From assembly GCA_035687895.1 (NCBI GenBank), contig DASRUE010000287.1, positions 1 through 7,482 on the forward strand: a DNA stretch of 7,482 bases. The letters are read 5' to 3'. This stretch comes from JAERML01 sp035687895 (GTDB taxonomy: Bacteria; Bacteroidota; Ignavibacteria; UBA10030; UBA6906). The translations under genes were made by a program, and so were the position numbers. Position 1 is the first letter of the stretch. The number at the start of each line of letters is the position of its first letter. Shown here piece after piece: positions 6,673 to 7,482 of the stretch. The notes under the pieces are model-generated. The model was given only the letters and a program-made list of their open reading frames with translations. It searched no databases and was not told the DNA's origin.

Positions 6673-6846
6673 TCAGCATTCCACTTTCACCACAAACCGT
6701 CGTTTACACTTGTTGCACTGCAACTCAACGGTCACCCAGTTGTTTCGCTCATAGTAGGAGATCTCGGCAAGCTCGCCGCCACACGATTGCACAATGCATG
6801 ACTTGAGATCCAGGACGTACAGTCTTCCTTCTGGCAATTGCGTCAT
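6673..6846 (-). CDS. Small cysteine-rich (zinc-ribbon-like) protein, 57 residues
   Basis: A 57-codon frame begins at the ATG at 6846-6844 and ends at the TGA at 6675-6673. The start codon overlaps the Nudix gene stop in an ATGA arrangement, and GAGGAG lies six bases upstream, so both the start and expression are well supported. It carries Cys17, Cys22, Cys44, Cys47 and a final Cys57. The pairs SCIVQSC (CX4C) and QCNKC (CX2C) are separated by a stretch that contains YYERNNW and looks like beta strands. Two cysteine pairs joined by a beta hairpin are typical of a zinc ribbon, here probably a free-standing one. I recognise no named family and make no functional claim. By position in the operon it may serve the Nudix or HAD enzyme or nucleic-acid binding, but nothing in the sequence shows which. 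Confidence 0.75.
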   Translation of the reverse strand: MTQLPEGRLYVLDLKSCIVQSCGGELAEISYYERNNWVTVELQCNKCKRRFVVKVEC

Positions 6847-7388
6847 GCACGTCTCCTCATGCGTCGTTCCACCAGAAGCAGCCCAATGATTGTCTTACTG
6901 TCCTGAATCTCTCCCGTTTCGATCATCTCGATCGCTTCGCCCAACAGAACACGATGCACCGTCATAGAGAACTCTCCCTCTTCGCGTTTGTGGCCTGCAG
7001 GTGATTCCTGGAGCTTGGTCGCGAGAAAAATATGCAGCACCTCATCGCAGAAACCGGGTGTAGTGTAGATTGAGACAAGCGGTTCGAGTTCGCCAGCAAT
7101 CCACCCCGTTTCTTCCTCAAGCTCACGACCGGCAGCGATCAATGGATCCTCACCGGAAGACAGCTTGCCAGCCGGCAGTTCGTAGATGTGCCTCCCAAGG
7201 GGATACCGCAGCTGCTTTATGAGGAGAACGCTCCCGTCCTCAAACAGCGGAACGGCAACTGCCCCTCCCGGATGATGGGCGATCTCCCGGACCGACGTGT
7301 TCCCGGACGGATATTCCACCTGATCGACAATCAAGTCGAACACACGACCGCGGTAGACCGTCTCACGCTTGAGCTGCTTGAGGTCCAT
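6843..7388 (-). CDS. nudF: Nudix hydrolase, ADP-ribose pyrophosphatase type
   Basis: The 181-residue protein matches the ADP-ribose pyrophosphatase group, which hydrolyses ADP-ribose to AMP and ribose 5-phosphate with Mg2+. The full Nudix box GX5EX7REUXEEXGU is present from Gly74 to Trp96: Glu80, then Arg88-Glu89-Leu90-Glu91-Glu92-Glu93-Thr94-Gly95-Trp96. The group also shows the N-terminal domain-swap-like strand start (YRGRVFDLIVDQVEYPSG, 12-29), VLLIKQLRYPLG (54-65) and YELPAGK (69-75). The segment YTTPGFCDEVLHIFLA (108-123) after the box is typical of NudF-like enzymes. The start codon overlaps the upstream gene's stop by one base (TGATG) and the end overlaps the small cysteine gene by four. 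Other nucleoside diphosphate sugars remain possible substrates. Confidence 0.88.
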   Translation of the reverse strand: MDLKQLKRETVYRGRVFDLIVDQVEYPSGNTSVREIAHHPGGAVAVPLFEDGSVLLIKQLRYPLGRHIYELPAGKLSSGEDPLIAAGRELEEETGWIAGELEPLVSIYTTPGFCDEVLHIFLATKLQESPAGHKREEGEFSMTVHRVLLGEAIEMIETGEIQDSKTIIGLLLVERRMRRRA

Positions 7389-7482
7389 CAGGCACTTGCC
7401 TTCGTGTCATCCAGGGTATTTTCCGTTTTGGCAAAGACACGGCGCCCGATCCAGAAGAGGAACCACCGTACCAAACGCGACA
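7388..7482 (-). CDS. C-terminal end of an unidentified, probably membrane-associated protein (partial)
   Basis: An open frame enters from the right edge and ends at the TGA at 7390-7388, giving 30 visible residues. It has a short Trp/Phe-rich hydrophobic segment (VRWFLFWIG) followed by a basic stretch (RRVFAK) and a polar tail (TENTLDDTKASA). The stop overlaps the Nudix start codon as TGATG, so it is the preceding gene of the same operon. The fragment is too short to assign a family. Confidence 0.55.
   Translation of the reverse strand, partial: SRLVRWFLFWIGRRVFAKTENTLDDTKASA

Noticed and set aside
7388..7482. Resemblance of the edge fragment to the basic segment found in mechanosensitive-channel proteins
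   Set aside because: Only 30 residues are visible and the stretch stands at the protein's C-terminus, where that segment is not expected. No family call is justified.

Overview
The window is an ordinary-looking bacterial chromosomal segment of moderate GC content, with tightly packed genes. It shows no mobile element, CRISPR array or RNA gene. The set of genes (HflX-like GTPase end, SuhB-type phosphatase, thymidine phosphorylase, Nudix hydrolase, HAD phosphatase, CBS protein, membrane-tethered ferredoxin) and the exported debranching-type enzyme suggest a free-living Gram-negative-type heterotroph. I lean weakly towards the Bacteroidota/Ignavibacteria side, but the sequence alone does not prove this.

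Layout from left to right. Positions 1-186 hold the 3' end of a + strand gene, probably hflX. It converges on a large - strand gene (241-2511) for a lipoprotein resembling amylo-alpha-1,6-glucosidases. That gene is divergent from a + strand inositol-monophosphatase-family gene (2655-3431). A hairpin with a T-run on the - strand (about 3441-3468) separates the phosphatase gene from a long block of - strand genes, all read right to left.

In transcription order, the - strand block contains: the 3' end of an unidentified gene (7388-7482), a nudF-like ADP-ribose pyrophosphatase gene (6843-7388), a 57-residue four/five-cysteine protein (6673-6846), a Gph-like HAD phosphatase gene (5984-6625) and deoA (4644-5987). 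After a 225-bp gap with its own promoter-like site come a two-CBS-domain protein gene (3963-4418) and a membrane-anchored [2Fe-2S] ferredoxin gene (3499-3936). Junctions of 1, 4 and 4 bp overlap in the upstream part indicate an operon with translational coupling.

The upstream part reads as a nucleotide and sugar-phosphate salvage or house-cleaning unit: ADP-ribose cleavage, phosphate-ester hydrolysis and pyrimidine deoxynucleoside phosphorolysis. The downstream CBS-ferredoxin pair looks like a separate two-gene unit that may link adenylate sensing to a membrane redox step; this last point is inference. The least explained items are the small cysteine protein, the CBS-ferredoxin pair with its long leader and 17-bp tandem duplication, and the divergent debranching-type lipoprotein. 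I found no clear evidence for a wholly new system.
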